From Burhinus oedicnemus (lineage: Eukaryota > Chordata > Aves > Charadriiformes > Burhinidae): 64,000 nt of DNA. Made by a program: the position numbers and the translations under genes. Within the stretch, counting starts at the first letter, position 1. Each line of letters starts with the position of its first letter. Below the pieces are notes generated by a model. That model made no database searches and was not told where the DNA came from. It worked only from the letters and a program-made list of their open reading frames with translations. Positions 26,985 to 39,852 of this stretch are shown here, piece by piece. The stretch spans positions 99,398 to 163,397 of the forward strand of contig VFFE01006695.1 in NCBI GenBank assembly GCA_008921705.1, read 5' to 3'.

Positions 26985-28127
26985 TCTGTTGACCTGTGTT
27001 ACCAGTCACAAGTGGTGTTCCCCAGGGCTCAGCACTGGGGCCGGTTCTGTTTAATATCTTTATCAACGACTGGGACAAGGGGATTGAGTGCACCCTCAGT
27101 AAGTTTACAGATGACACCGAGTTAGGTGGGAGTGTAACCCTGCTTGAGTGCAGGAAGGCCCTACAGAGGGATCTGGACAGGCTGGATTGATGGGCCAAGG
27201 CCAACGGTGCAAGGTTCAACAAAGTCAAATGTGGGGTCCTGCACTTGAGTCACAACAACCTCAGGCAGCACTACAGGCTTGGGGAAGAGTGGCTGGAAAG
27301 GTGCCTGGTGGAAAAGGACCTGGGGATGTTGGTCGACAGCCGGCTGAAGATAAGCCAGCAGCGTGTCCAGGTGGCCAAGAAGGCCAACAGGATCCTGGCC
27401 TGTATCAGGAATAGTGTGGCCAGCAGGACTGGGGCAGTGATCGTCCCCCTGTACTCGGCACTGGTGAGGCCCCACCTTGAATACTGTGTTCTGAATCTGG
27501 AGACATTCAAAACCCACCTGGACGCCATCCTGTGCAACCTGCTCTAGGTGAACCTGCTCTGGCAGGGGGGTTGGACTAGATGGTCTCCAGAGGTCCCTTC
27601 CAACTCTGGTGATTCTGTGATTCTGTGATTCAGTTTTGGGCCCCTCACTCCAAGAAAGACATTGAGGGGCTGGAGCGTGTCCAGAGAATGGCAATGAAGC
27701 TGGTGAGGGGTCTGGAGAACAAGTCTTATGAGGAGCAGCTGAGGGAACTGGGGTTGTTCAGTCTGGAGAAAGGAGGCTCAGGGGAGACCTTCTTGCTCTC
27801 TACAGCTACCTGAAAGGAGGTTGTAGAGAGGTGGGGGTCGGTCTCTTCTCCCAAGGAACAGGCGATAGGACAAGAGGAAATGGCCTCAAGTTGCACCAGG
27901 GCAGGTTTAGATTGGATATTAGAAAAAAATTCTTCACTGAAAGGGTTGTCAAGCATTGGAACAGGCTGCCCAGGGCAGTGGTGGAATCGTCATCCCTGGA
28001 GGTATTTAGCAGCTGGGTAGACGTGCTGAGGGACATGGTTTAGTGGTGGGTTTGACAGTGTTAGGTTGATGGTTAGACTTGATGATCTTGTGTCTCTTGC
28101 AACCTGGGTGATTGTATGATTCTATGA
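26985..28127 (+). repeat. CR1 LINE (type B) with RT core, interrupted by a second CR1
   Basis: The most complete CR1 in the window. The frame from 26996 holds the conserved block [20 protein letters not shown] and then FTDDTELGG. The latter corresponds to the FADD catalytic box of CR1 reverse transcriptase, with both aspartates kept (about 27109-27120). A stop at 27188 interrupts DRLDRWAKAN. The frame resumes from 27191 to [13 protein letters not shown], is split by the insert at 27491-27630, resumes with [19 protein letters not shown], shifts near 27770, and ends ...[15 protein letters not shown]. The 3' UTR runs to TTGTATGATTCTATGA. It is dead as a coding element. Confidence 0.93.
27491..27630 (+). 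repeat. CR1 LINE 3' end (type C) nested inside another CR1
   Basis: A 140-base insert from CTGAATCTGGAGACATTC to three copies of the terminal GATTCTGTG octamer. It encodes the type C ORF2 tail [13 protein letters not shown]. Removing it joins ATACTGTGTT directly to CAGTTTTGGGCCCC, which restores the host CR1 reading (YCV-QFWAPH). Confidence 0.92.
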
Positions 28128-29599
28128 CCTGCACAAGAAGAGGATGGGATGGGGCTTGCACAAGCCACGGGTTTGACTCCCAATGTTGCTGCAAGGACCC
28201 ATGCAGACCCCAACACCTCTCAACAGACACTTCGTGGCCTCAACATGTGCAAGGTGGGGACATCCCCAGGAGCTGCTGCGGAGGCTGTTTTTGTATGTAT
28301 GCTGATTAACAGCCTGGAAAGCACCGTGAGAGGTGAAACCACTGCGGAGGTGCTCAGCAGCCTGCCAAGGCAGCAACTCAACCACAGGGCAGCACAAGGG
28401 CACCTTGAAGCACTGACAGCAGTTGTGTAGGGACAGCTAAGAAAATGGTGTTGACCCCTTTTGCCCAACAGGACCCAGGTATAGCAGAGACAATGTTGTT
28501 TTGATACATTTTGGGGCAGAAGATACAGAAATCCAGTCCCTGTGGGTCCCTCTCGAGCCTCCTTCTTGTTCTTACAGGTAAAGGAAGGGGAATTTATAGG
28601 GTGAAAGTCAGCAATTTACATATAGTCACAGAGCCTGAGGCTACTTTGAAAAAGGACAAAAAAAAAAATTGTGTTGACCAGCAACTCCTGCAAATTATTC
28701 CCACACACCAGATAAGATTTGTCTTTCAGATTAAAAGACCGTGACATTTACAAACCACCATAAAGTGTAGGCTTCTTGAGAAATAATTATTTAATGGCAG
28801 TTCCCCAGCTATTCCAGGTCAAAAGTGAACACTCAGAAAGAGAGAAAAAGAGACTCGTGAGACTTTTCAACAATGAGATAGAACTAAAGAGCTGGAGAGA
28901 AGAAGCCAATCAATGCACAAGCGTAATTGGGCACACAGACATCCATGTCATTTATTGTGAGATGCATGCAGCGCTTTTAAGATAGAAAGCCAATGAAATG
29001 GTGCTAAGAAAAGAGACAGGTAGCAATGGTCAAGATTAATCCTTTGCACAAAGGTAATGTGTAGCTTTGTTCTGCATTGTGCAATGAGAGGTAATTAGGT
29101 ATGGCATTGAGCAAATACCTGGAGCCTGGCTTTTAATAGTCACAACAAGCAGTTCCCGGATAGGCTGGGGTTGCTTTGGGAATGAAAACTCCAAGGTCAC
29201 CAAGATTTCGGTAAATGTCGATGAATCTTGTGTGTTGCTGGGTTCCCAGTGCCATAGAGGAAGAAATCAATCTGCTTACTCATTAGTGCGGCAGTTATTC
29301 CTCTCCACATATCCACACCGGACCGTGTGTGGGAGAGTGCCATATCGATTGCTGCATTTCTTACAGACTTGATTGGGAGGAGTGATCAGTGCAACAATTT
29401 TCCCTGATGCTTGACCACATTTACTCCAACAAAAACTTTCGTTCCCATACAGTTGTACTGGTGTGAATCTGGGGAACCAGGGAACGAGCAACCACCAGTC
29501 TGGGAACAATAGCGTAAAGCACCAAGATTAGACATGAATTTATAATATTACATAGTTACTTACCCTTTGAACGAATTTCACTGGTGTGCTGGGTTCAGA
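28128..29599. other. Intronic sequence between the two nested CR1 clusters
   Basis: Nothing recognised. Confidence 0.5.
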
Positions 29600-29828
29600 A
29601 ACATAAAACCATAGAATAGTTTGGGTTCGAAGACACCTTTAAAGGCCATCTAGTCCAACCCCCCTGCCATGAGCAGGGACATCTTCAACTAGATCAGGTT
29701 GCTCAGAGCTCCGTCCAACCTGACCTGGAATATTTCCAGGGATGGGGCATCTCCCACCTCTCTGGGCAACCTGAGCCAGTGTCTCACCACCTTCAGCATA
29801 AAATATTTCTTCCTTATGTCATGTCCAA
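29600..29828 (-). repeat. CR1 LINE 3' part, left segment of an interrupted copy
   Basis: Starts ACCATAGAATAGTTTGGG and continues through CATGAGCAGGGACATC and AGGGATGGGGCATCTCCCAC to the ATGTCCAA junction. The element stops abruptly where another CR1 begins at 29829, and its continuation appears at 30331-30440. Confidence 0.88.
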
Positions 29829-30330
29829 ATCATAGAATCATTTAGGTTGGAAAAGACCCTTAAGATCATCGAGTCCAACCATCAACCTAACAATGCCAGA
29901 ACCACCATTAAACCATGTCCCTCAGCACCATGTCTATCCATCTCCAGGGATGGTGACTCCACCACTTCCCTGGGAAGCCTGTTCCAATGCTTGATATCCT
30001 TTTCAGTGAAGAAATTTTTCCTAATCTCCAATCTAAACCTCCCCTGGTGCAACTTGAGGGCATTTCCTCTTGTCCTGTCGCCTGTTCCTTGGGAGAAGAG
30101 ACCAACCCCTACCTCTCTACAACATCCTTTTGGGTAGTTGTAGAGAGCAAGAAGGTCTCCCCTCAGCCTCCTTTTCTCCAGGCTAAACAACCCCTACTTC
30201 CCTCAGCTGCTCCTCAGAAGACGTGCTCCAGACCCCTCACCAGCTTCATTGTCTTTCTCTGGACACGCTCCAGCCCCTCAATGTCTTTCTTGGAGTGAGG
30301 GGCCCAAAACTAAACACAGCATTTGAGGTG
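29829..30330 (-). repeat. CR1 LINE (type B), nested in an older CR1
   Basis: Inverted copy starting at the 3' tip ATCATAGAATCATTTAGG, then GGTTGGAAAAGACCC. It runs back through the ORF2 C-terminus. The minus strand at 29882-30190 reads [18 protein letters not shown] ... [14 protein letters not shown]. It ends near ACACAGCATTTGAGGTG. The last codons are shifted relative to the type B tail ...LRDMV. Confidence 0.9.
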
Positions 30331-30440
30331 CTATCTACCCTTTTAGATTAAGAGGTGAAACTACCCTCTTTTAATTTAAAACCATTACCCCTTGTTCTTT
30401 CACTACAGGCCCTATTAAAAAGTCCATCCCCATGTTTGAG
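30331..30440 (-). repeat. CR1 LINE, right segment of the interrupted copy
   Basis: CTACCCTCTTTTAATTTAAA and ACCATTACCCCTTGTTC continue the CR1 that begins at 29600; TTAAAAAGTCCATCCCC is the next conserved segment. A partial repeat of the CTACCC-TTTTAG motif lies at 30335-30345, just before the continuation. Confidence 0.75.
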
Positions 30441-33400
30441 GTATGATACATCACTGACTTAGTGACTCTGCTGCTTATCAAGAACCCTGAAGCAATTTTT
30501 TTCCCCATTTATGTCACTGAAGCATAGCCTGGTATTTCCTCACTGCCCCAATACACTGATGAATATAGTTAACAGTCATTTTTTAATGATTATTCCAACC
30601 CACTTACTCCACTCAGCATAAGCAGAAATTCACTTCCCTCTCAAAAAAGGCCAATGATTTTTAGTATTATTTTGTTTCAGACTCCAAAAGCCCTTCAATT
30701 TATATCGGTGAGTCAATCCCCTCCAGCTGTGAACCACTGATTGGCGACTTCCTTGGAAAAAGAGCTTTTGTCCTTCTCAGTATCTCTGCAAGAGGGTAAA
30801 AGGCATCGTACTAAGGGAACGCTCCTCTTGCTATTACTTTTCAACATCTTTGTCTTCACTCTGAATTTTGACGAGGACAAGAGGTGCCAGCTGGGGTGTT
30901 TTATACCCTGAGCAAGTTGCCTCTGCTGTTGTAAAGCAGTGTCGTAAACCAGGACAAGCAGGAATGAGCATAGACTTGATATAAGGTACCACATGGAGGT
31001 AACATCACTGGTATGGTGCGTTCTCCTGGGGACTTTATGGGTTTTGGATAAGGAAACCCATTCCTTACACCAGAATGGGATTGAAGGGTGGAGTGAGAGA
31101 TGGATGTGAATTAGGCATAAATTAAAATATGGAGTTCATAAAATGTAGCTGAGGAGAGAGCTAGGTTTGGGTCCGTATTGGAGTTAATCCCATGAGATAT
31201 AAACAGTGGAAATTTCACAAGGTCAGAGGTGTGGGCTGCATTTGGTTACGTCTGGGCTGGACCGGGAAACAAAGCTTGGGTTTAAATAAACAGCTTAAAT
31301 CTATGGAGAAAGTCAGCCATTGTAACTCAGAGGTTGTTGGTCCTGATCCTGAACTCAGTGACACCCTCCTTTGCTACAGGACAGATTCAGGGATGCCTGT
31401 AGATAGATACTAGCTTAGACATACGGGGAGAGCTCTGCCTACCCATCGAAACTGTTGTGAAGTCCCAAAACCTGGCTTTAGAGCCACATATTCCTTTTCC
31501 TCTACATGTGCAGTTTCTGCTAAATCACTGAGCAATTTACAGATGGGCTAAAGTCCGAGGAGGATTTTTTAAAGCTTCGTTACTTTAGTAGTTCTGTTTA
31601 TCTTTCTGTTCCATGATGACGGCTGAAGTAATCCCAGCCTTTACGAATAAACTCAGTTTCACCTGTGTTTAGTTAAAAACCACGAGGTACAATACTTCCC
31701 GCAAACTCAGCCTTGTCAAAGGAGTCATGCATCATGCATTGTGCTGGAAATTATATTATCCAAATTTAGTGGCCATTTGATGCCCAATGAAGCTGGTGGA
31801 AACATTAAAAATGCTGGCAGCAACTAAGGAAAACAGCTCTTTATTTTTTGTTCTGCCAAGATCTCAGCTGAAGGTTTGTTATGAGAGTTCCCAGTCCACC
31901 TCCTTTCATTACAAACTAGCTGACTCTCAACTTCTTTTTTCCTTTCTTTTTCTTTTTTGTTAAAAGAAACTGTAGATGTGACTGTCAAATTCTGTTATGT
32001 TTTTGTTTGTTTGTTTGTTTTTCTTAAGTGTCTGATAATCCATATAAAAAAACCTGAAACGGAGTGTTACTGGACAAGTTTCAACTTTGCAAAGAGAAGC
32101 AATAGCAAAACAAAGCAAAACAAAACAAACCCTCAATAAATTTCCAGTTAAAATATTACATCTGAGCAAACTACTGGCATCACTTTCTGCTCTGAGATGA
32201 ATCCTCATCCGTCCCCAAGCAAACTTTTTAGCCAAAATCTTTATTGGCCAAGTATAGTTTCTTCAGGAAGGTCAAGCCCTGAACCTCCCGTCCTTCTTTT
32301 GCTGGCAGCCTGGAGCCTGAATATTTTGGGACAGATGTTCAGGGCTGTGGATCACTAAGAAATAGGGGACCTGTTTGCCTTTCTCGGAGTTAGTCTGGAA
32401 GATATCATTCAAACCTCTTTTTGCTGCATGAGGGATTTTTCATTTTAGTTTTTAACCTAGAGATCTGTTACCTATTTCCTTGCTGTTAGTGAAATAAACC
32501 ACAAAGAATGTCTCTTCTCATTAAAAACAAAACAAAACAACTGTAACAGTGGCCCTGCATGGGGCTCTTGAGAAAAGAGCACATAACAACCACAAAATGG
32601 CAAGTGGAGAGCTCCATAACTTCCATCCACGAGACGCTGACAGCAGCAATTTGGGCTCCACAATTTGGGCTTTCGTCCAGTTGCTGCTCTGCGCAGGCTG
32701 TACAGGTGCACCAAGGCAGTATTCCTAATAATCTCCCTGGGCACAAAGAGCAGAAGGATTTACATCCTGAATGAAATGGGGATCCAACAGATTACACTGA
32801 GTTAATCACTGGATGCCCAAGCTCAGTCCCCAGATCCATGCTTGGTAAACAGTGTGGAAGGAACAGGGATTTTGTCAGAAGGTCACTTACGTGTATCCTG
32901 AAATGGTTAGAGTGTGAGATGGGCACCAGGGGAACAGAAAAAGAGCAGGAACAGACAGCACTTTTCAGCTCCTGAGTGAGTATTGGAAGGAGATCCAGCT
33001 GCACTCTTCCTCCTACTCTTCCCTGTGCTGGTTTCCCCTGGCAGAAGACCTGGGTGCATGTATGGATAGGGAACGAAAGCACAGCAGGTCTTTTGGTTGA
33101 GGTGGTTGCCCCCAAGTTTAGATACTTCAGTAGACGATCAACTTAGATGAAGTGAGGGATCCTCTGCATCCAGTGTAACTTTAGTTCCCTATTATGCTTC
33201 TGAAGTAAACTTACATCTTCAGCTTTTCAAAGATCTCAGAAGAATTTGCAAGAGGTTTTTGGTTTCTCTCCTGAACTTGGGTCCTCAACTTCAAACTGGG
33301 CTGTACCCAACACACCTGAGTCTTACTAGGAGTTTTTTCTCCTGTTTCTGCTAAGACCAACAGGAATCAGAACCCCACTCTACCAGAGGAGCACTTGGGT

Positions 33401-36265
33401 GATACAAGAGGTGTTGTGATAGGTCCCATTGTCTGGCCTTCAAGAAGACAGCTTGGGAGGATCTTGTAATGCCCAGCTGGGCACCCAAGCTACCCATGCA
33501 TTGAACCAGCGGTGTCTGAAAGGACACATACCACTCCCATCCATGCGATGACACTCAAGCCAGAAGCAGGAGTTTCCCAATAGACAGGTGTGCTTACAGC
33601 CCATGAGCGTAGACCATGATCTCACCCTGCCAAGGTGGGGCTCAGGACTTCCTGCCCACACCTGGCCTTCCTGCCCAAGCGTGGCAGCAGACACCCCTGT
33701 CCCAGCTTCTCCTCATCCTGGCCAGACCGAGCATGCAGCACTTACACCTCCTAAAACTAAAGAGGCCAAAAGGAGAGCTGGGGAAGGGGTCTAGCTCCAG
33801 TCCTGGGGTAGAAGATTCAGTTGGGAGGAAGGGAAGGAGATCTCAAAGATCCTGGTCCCTCCACACACGTTTTGCTGTTTTCTCACTGAAATGGTGTTTC
33901 ATCTGAATTCCCTTCAGCAGTCCACTATCGCAACAGTTAGACTTTGCCATTCCCCACCATCTCTACATGAGAGGCAAAGAAAAGCTCTTCAAGCATTGTA
34001 TGATGAACTCGGGAAAAGCATCAGAGACGGGAATGGTGCTCACCTGCTCTCTGCGGCTGGTGAGCTAGATCACGCTTTCCCCAAATTAAAAATAAACTGG
34101 GAGAATATGAGCACAAGACAATCAGGAACGTATATATGATGTTGTGAATCCTATAAGAAATCTTAGGCCTTCATCAGTTAGGCTGGATGTCTGTTAAATA
34201 TACTTTTGTGCTATGTACTCATAAAAACATGTTTGAAATTAATACCCGTGTGTTTACTTTGTCTACGTTGGAGAAAAAAACCCTAGAGATGTGAATTTCT
34301 TCAATCAAATTACTATCACTCTCACTGTGCCTAATTGTGCCTTTTTGTTTTGTTTTGTTTTCTGTCATTTTGAGCGACAATTCTTACATTGCAAAGCTGT
34401 AAATCCAAGGGGTTTTGCTGTCTGTGCCACAAAGTTCTGAGAGGCTTCAGAAAAATAGTATCACTGGAACGGACCGTCGCCCAAACAAGGTAAAATTGAT
34501 GGCATGCTTTCCCGAAAGACAAAGTATTTTGGAAGAGATATGGGTATTCACTGAGAGGAATGGTGTGGTCCGAAATAATTGGGAGCCTCTTCTCTAGACA
34601 ATAAGAAACGGGTGAGGATTGTCCAGTTTCTGAAGAAACTGTGGGGTATCAAGAAGACTGTAGAAGATAAGCAAATACTTCATGAAAATTAATGTCCAAC
34701 CCAGAATAGTCTTTCAGGCATAATCTACTCTAACCTCTACGAGGACTCAGACTCTGTGTGCCAGTGCTGCTCAGCTACCCCGGGTACACCTCTGCCCTGG
34801 ATGAACCAGCCCTCTCCTGAAGTGCCGCTGACCACAGTCTGGGAAAACGCACAAGATGTTCAGACACCACGTTTTGGTGACAAATAGACTTTAGTAGTAT
34901 GGGCATGGGCTGTCCCGTGCCAGTTGGCCTCGGTGCTGGCGAGCAATCACGGGCAAGTTCAATTTGCTAGCGTAGACGTAGCCTTGGAGAATGAATTACT
35001 TGAGGCATGCGCAGGAGACAGAAATAACTGGGGCTCTTCGATGGGACGGTTCTTGTGCAATTTCAACCCAAAAGAAAGAGAGGGTCCAAATTCATTTCCT
35101 GAGCCTAACAGAAACAATACTTGTGCCCTCAGGGAAAGGACTCGCAGAAATGCCAACGTGTTTAGCTATTTGGGTTGAATACGGAGGTCACGATGAAAAG
35201 ATATTGAGTTGCTGCTTACTGCTTCTTAGATCAAACACAACGAAGACCACAAGACCCATCAGCATCCTAATTCCTCCTTGCTTTTGCTGTGCAAACACCC
35301 CTTTTTGCCACTTCAGAGATTCAGCCTGGCTGCACAAAGCCAACAGTGAAGGAGCTGGACTGACACATGTCAAATAATTTTGTTTTCAATGAAAAAACCC
35401 TTGCATGGGCACAGATTGATAATATTCCACACGTCATGAGTGCAACCTGTCCCCGACAATGCCAGCGAGTCTGTGGCAAAGCCAGAAAACAAACTTCGGA
35501 TTTGAGTTCTGACCTGGTGCCCCGGTGTCTCCAGCAAAAAAACCAAACGATGAGAAAGCAAATAAACAAAGAAAAACCCAAAAAAGGAAGAATTTCTGAC
35601 AACTTCTGCCTGGAAACGTGGTTGCAGTGGCTGCGGCTAATTGATAACAATGTAGACACAAAGCAGACACGCTGTCCTAGTATTTGTTGGCAAGAATTGG
35701 CCAGCAACTCAATCCAAATGGCTGAAGGGAGGGTGAGATGGGAAGGGAGCCTGAACATGTTGCACAGAAGAATTTCTATCACATGGTACGCTTCACACGT
35801 GGTGTTTTTTCCCCCCACCTACTCACACAGTAGGCTTGTGACTTTAATCTGTTTATTTTTAGTGGGAAGCATGAGTAGGTAAATATGTGCTCTGAGCTGA
35901 TATTTTAGGCAGGGAGGTTTAATTATGTATGTGTGCTAATTGTTGTTATGTTTCTGAGTATTATTGATTTTGGACTCACTCCTGCACACCCCTACGCACC
36001 AGAAGAGGAGAAGTTGTTTGGCTGCTATCACAAACACTGGCTGCTACTACTGTACAAAGTGATCAGGGTGAGGGTTTTCCCCCCTTGGTTCTTTGCTAAA
36101 CAAGTTGGAGCTGGTGGAAGCTGCCAAATAGGCCTTGGGAAAGAAGCCTCTTGTTTGTCTGCAGGAGGAGTGGAGGAGAGATTACGGCCATGCATGTTGT
36201 CCTTACACCAGCAAAATGAAGCCACCAAGATGTTCAAGTGAGATGCAGGCTGAGCCTTTGCTCAT
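30441..36265. other. Intronic sequence
   Basis: Contains the TTTG/CAAAA runs near 32.0-32.5 and 34.35 kb. Two overlapping opposite-strand frames at 35321-35882 (165 and 171 codons) have no recognisable domain. Confidence 0.45.
32000..32022. repeat. (TTTG)n microsatellite
   Basis: Four TTTG units in a T-rich stretch. A CAAAA-rich run 84 bases to the right gives a loose inverted arrangement. Confidence 0.85.
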
Positions 36266-36840
36266 GGAATCATAGAATCACAGAATCCTCAAGGTTGGAA
36301 GGGATCTTTAAGATCATCAAGTCCAACCATCAACCTAACACTGCCAAAACCACCACTAAACCATGTCCCTCAGCACCACGTCTGCCCAGCTTTGAAATAC
36401 CTCCAGGGATGGCGATTCCACCACTGCCCTGGGCAGCCTGTGCCAATGCTTCATAACACTTTCAGTGAAGAATTTTTTTCTAATATCCAATCTAAACCTC
36501 CCCTGGTGCAACTTGAGGCCATTTCCTCTTGTCCTATCGCCTGTTCCTTGGGAGAAGAGACCGACCCCCACCTCTCTACACCCTCCTTTCAGGCAGTTGT
36601 AGAGAGCGAGAAGGTCTCCCCTCAGCCTCCTTTTCTCCAGGCTGAACAACCCCAGGTCCCTCAGCCGCTCCTCACAAGACTTGTGCTCCAGACCCCTCAC
36701 CAGCTCCGTTGCCCTTCTCTGGACACACTCCAGCCCCTCAATGTCTTTCTTGGAGTGAGGGGCCCAAAACTGGACACAGTATTTGAGGTGGGGCCTCACC
36801 AGTGCCGAGTACAGGGGGACGATCACTGCCCTAGTCCTGC
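36266..36840 (-). repeat. CR1 LINE (type B) with an unbroken ORF2 tail
   Basis: Inverted copy from AATCATAGAATCACAGAATC to about 36840. On the minus strand one frame is open across the CR1 part and ends at the natural stop at 36356. It reads [18 protein letters not shown] ... [20 protein letters not shown] ... [19 protein letters not shown]. It lacks the endonuclease and reverse transcriptase core, so it cannot be autonomous. Its open frame suggests it is younger than most copies here. Confidence 0.94.
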
Positions 36841-39224
36841 TCTTGCTCTGAGTTTGCATCTTTTGCTGCAAGAAGTGACGAGATCAGCTGGACCAGCACG
36901 GAAACTGGCTTCCAGCTCTGCCCACCCTCTAAATTCGTTGACATGAGTTACACCTCACTGCCTTCAACAAGTCCATGAAGCTGCTCAGGGTTCAGGTCAC
37001 AAAGGAAGAGTCTTTCTCCCTCTGCTTACGTGGTAAGTCTGCAATCCTTCAAGTAGCTGTGTAAGCACTTGGCCATGCTCCGGTCACCCCAAATCCCACA
37101 AACAGCACAAGATTCCACAATCACGCATAGATAGTTCCTAGGACATCCTTGCACGGGAATATTTGCTGATGTAAACTTTATAACCTGGTAAATTTGCACA
37201 GAACTTGGGGTCTTTATGCAAATGTCTCCTGACTACCTATTTCTTTCAGACTTCTTGGGTCAAAACTTCTGAGGATAAATACCCGTTTTCTTGAAAATAC
37301 TCGAGTTCTATGCCAAACTCTATCTACATGGTTTGGGTAACATCACAAAAATAAAACACAGTATAAATAATGCTGAAAACCTTAAAGCAGATAGACAAAC
37401 ATATTCCAAGGTATAGTAAAATGACATGATTTTTGATTAAAACCAAGAATAGAAAGGCAGACCAGAGTTTTGTCTTCAAATGAGCCAGGCCAACTTGGAC
37501 TAGCTGGAGACCTGTCTTAATATCAGCCAAAGCTTTCCCATTCCATTTATTCTCTGGATTGTAAATCAAACTCTAATTAATCACCGCCACCCCAAGCAAA
37601 CAATCTCCTCTAATCACCTTTTCCATGACAATACATCTCTGTAATATTGCAGATGCTCAGGGACATCTTATAAACAGGATGTAAGTGAGCATCTATTAAA
37701 AAATTAAATAGATTACTGCAGTTGCTAAATATTATTGCAAGTTTCATAATACTATGTGCTTTATGGCCAACATATAAAACAGCAGCTGCTGTTAGGGGAG
37801 TTTGTTTTTCCACTCATAATCAAATGTTGGCTTGTGGAAGGGTATTATTTTGCTACCCTCATTCTTTTTCTGGGAATTGTCCACCAAGCACAGACAGAAA
37901 AAACTGTCTTCCTAACTTTTTTTCATGAGTTTCTTTATTTTTGTCTTTAATCCACCCACCCACTCCCCCGTCGATTGCTGATAGCTCTCTCCTGTTACTT
38001 TTGTGCTGCTGGAGACCATTGTGTCTGCATTTATATTGCTAAACCAGGGGGTTTCCCAGATCCTGTGTCCGAGTAGGTGCCACCAAACCAATTCCTGAAT
38101 CTGTATCGCAATGCTAATTTTTTCTCAGGTTCTTCAGTAAATTACAGCAACGTAAAGATGGAGTGTGCTTTTTGAGACACATAACTGTACCCAAGGGAGA
38201 GAGCTCCACCAGCCCTGCCAGGAGAAGGGTGATAACCCTTCCATCAGGTATCAGAGAGGAATATCTAGACCAGGACATGACTTTCCTGTATCACTGCAGC
38301 ACCCTGAAGGTCTTCTGAAGGGTCTGCATGACTCACAGCCAAAGTATAAAGCAAGGGGCAGCACTGAGAGCAAACAGCAACAGTCATGCCCAACAAAAGT
38401 CTTCAAGGCTTCTGCACGTGTTGATGATGCATGTCTATCTGCAGGTGTCTATAGGGGAATTTTCCCATGGATGAGGCACAGAATGGACAAGCACAGCCAT
38501 GTATTTTTGGAATTCTAACAGATAAGCAATAATAGCCACATCCAGGCAGAAGCAGTTGGTCTCTCCTCGTTGGATGTGAGAAGACAGAGGGAACAATGTT
38601 TGTGAAAGAAAAGAGATGGAGTAGGTGTCACTGCATATTTTCCTACAGACCTTTCTACAAGGGCTCCTCTACCTCTAGTCTTATTCTGTATGTTGATGTT
38701 CGACTGGGTCCCGATTTTGGTCCTCTGCGTTTCCTTCTACCCATCTTCTACCTTCCTGACATGCTTCGTCTGTGCTTCTCCTGCCATACAGCCATGACGT
38801 TGAACCTCAGCACTGGGCTCTGACCTCTCTTCCCCCTCTATCCTGACACTGCCCTCCAAACACACTTTTTTCCAGAAATGAACACATTTTCCTTCCAGAT
38901 CCCACTTCTCCACCTTCCACTGACTCCCATAACTTTGACTCTTTTTCCCTCCTTTCCTGTCTTCACTGCAGCACATCACTTGCTCTTTTCTTTTGTTCCC
39001 AAGTCCACGCTTCCCTCCTGGACACCAAGACCTCACACAGTATGTGATCACACACTTGTAGTTATAAACACAGCTGTCCTAAGACTTCTCCTTTTCTACC
39101 TGCACTGCCCCTCCAACCTTCACAACTTGAGTTTTTCCTACTAGGACCAAGATCTAGACCATTATTTCACAGGGCCCTGGCTTATCTCTACCTTCTCATC
39201 TAATTTCTTTTTCTGTCTCGTCAC

Positions 39225-39510
39225 ATTCTTGGCCTTGTGCCTTTGCCCCTTCCCTGTGTTCATCTGTCAAACATCCTCCTTTCTTCAAAGCGCTTCTTAA
39301 AACTCAGTTCTCCAAGCAGCGCTCCTCTTTTCTAATCACTGGTAACCCCAGATAATCCTTGCGATGAAATGTTTTCTCATGTTCTGCCATGTGTTTAGCT
39401 TGACTACTTTAGATTTCAAAGTCTCCTAGACAGGGAGTACGTCTTATCTGCTATCTATAAAATACTGTTCATATCTATGCTGCTCTACAAATGTTATCTT
39501 ATAAATGGAA
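39225..39510 (+). repeat. Possible ancient LINE 3' tail (L2/CR1-like)
   Basis: The order of CAAAGCGCTTCTTAAAACTC, AGATTTCAAAGTCTCCTAGA, CAGGGAGTACGTCTTATC and CTGCTCTACAAATGTTAT resembles a widespread amniote repeat tail (reduced-to AAGCTC...CAGGGACTGTCTT...GTACAGCGCC). It is highly diverged and recognised by pattern only. The pyrimidine-rich stretch at 38690-39220 may belong to the same element. Confidence 0.3.
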
Positions 39511-39817
39511 TTCACTGCAGTGTATTTATGATGAGCTACAAAAGGATGAGGAGGACCAGCTAAGATGTGAAGTTAACCATTTAAAGCCTAAAACAACGAA
39601 CCCGGCAACAGGAAGAGATTGATTTTGAAAGGAGATTTTGCTTCGTACTGTAAAGAAATTATTATTTGCAGCCACATTTGAGCAAACAGCTAGGTTTTGC
39701 TTCATTGCTTCCATCCAGGAGGAATTTACTCTGAAGCACGTGCTCAGATTTGTGAATAAGCGTCTCACATTGCTTTGCACCAATAGCAATTGCTGTTAAG
39801 GTCTTGACAAGCACAGG

Positions 39818-39852
39818 GCCATGCTCAGGACCATGCTCAGGACCATGCTCTG
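39818..39852. repeat. 12-base tandem repeat, three copies
   Basis: Three near-identical copies of GACCATGCTCAG; the first starts GCC and the last ends TG. Confidence 0.85.

Noticed and set aside
27161..27694. 177-codon minus-strand open frame
   Set aside because: It is the antisense of the CR1 ORF2 fragment; the real coding sense is the plus strand.
35321..35882. Two long overlapping open frames on opposite strands (165 and 171 codons)
   Set aside because: No recognisable domain or splice context. In a window this size one or two frames of this length are expected by chance.
36392..36946. 184-codon plus-strand open frame
   Set aside because: Antisense shadow of the CR1 copy at 36266-36840.
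38737..39051. 104-codon minus-strand Lys/Gly-rich open frame
   Set aside because: A by-product of the pyrimidine-rich plus strand, which removes stops on the minus strand; no domain is visible.
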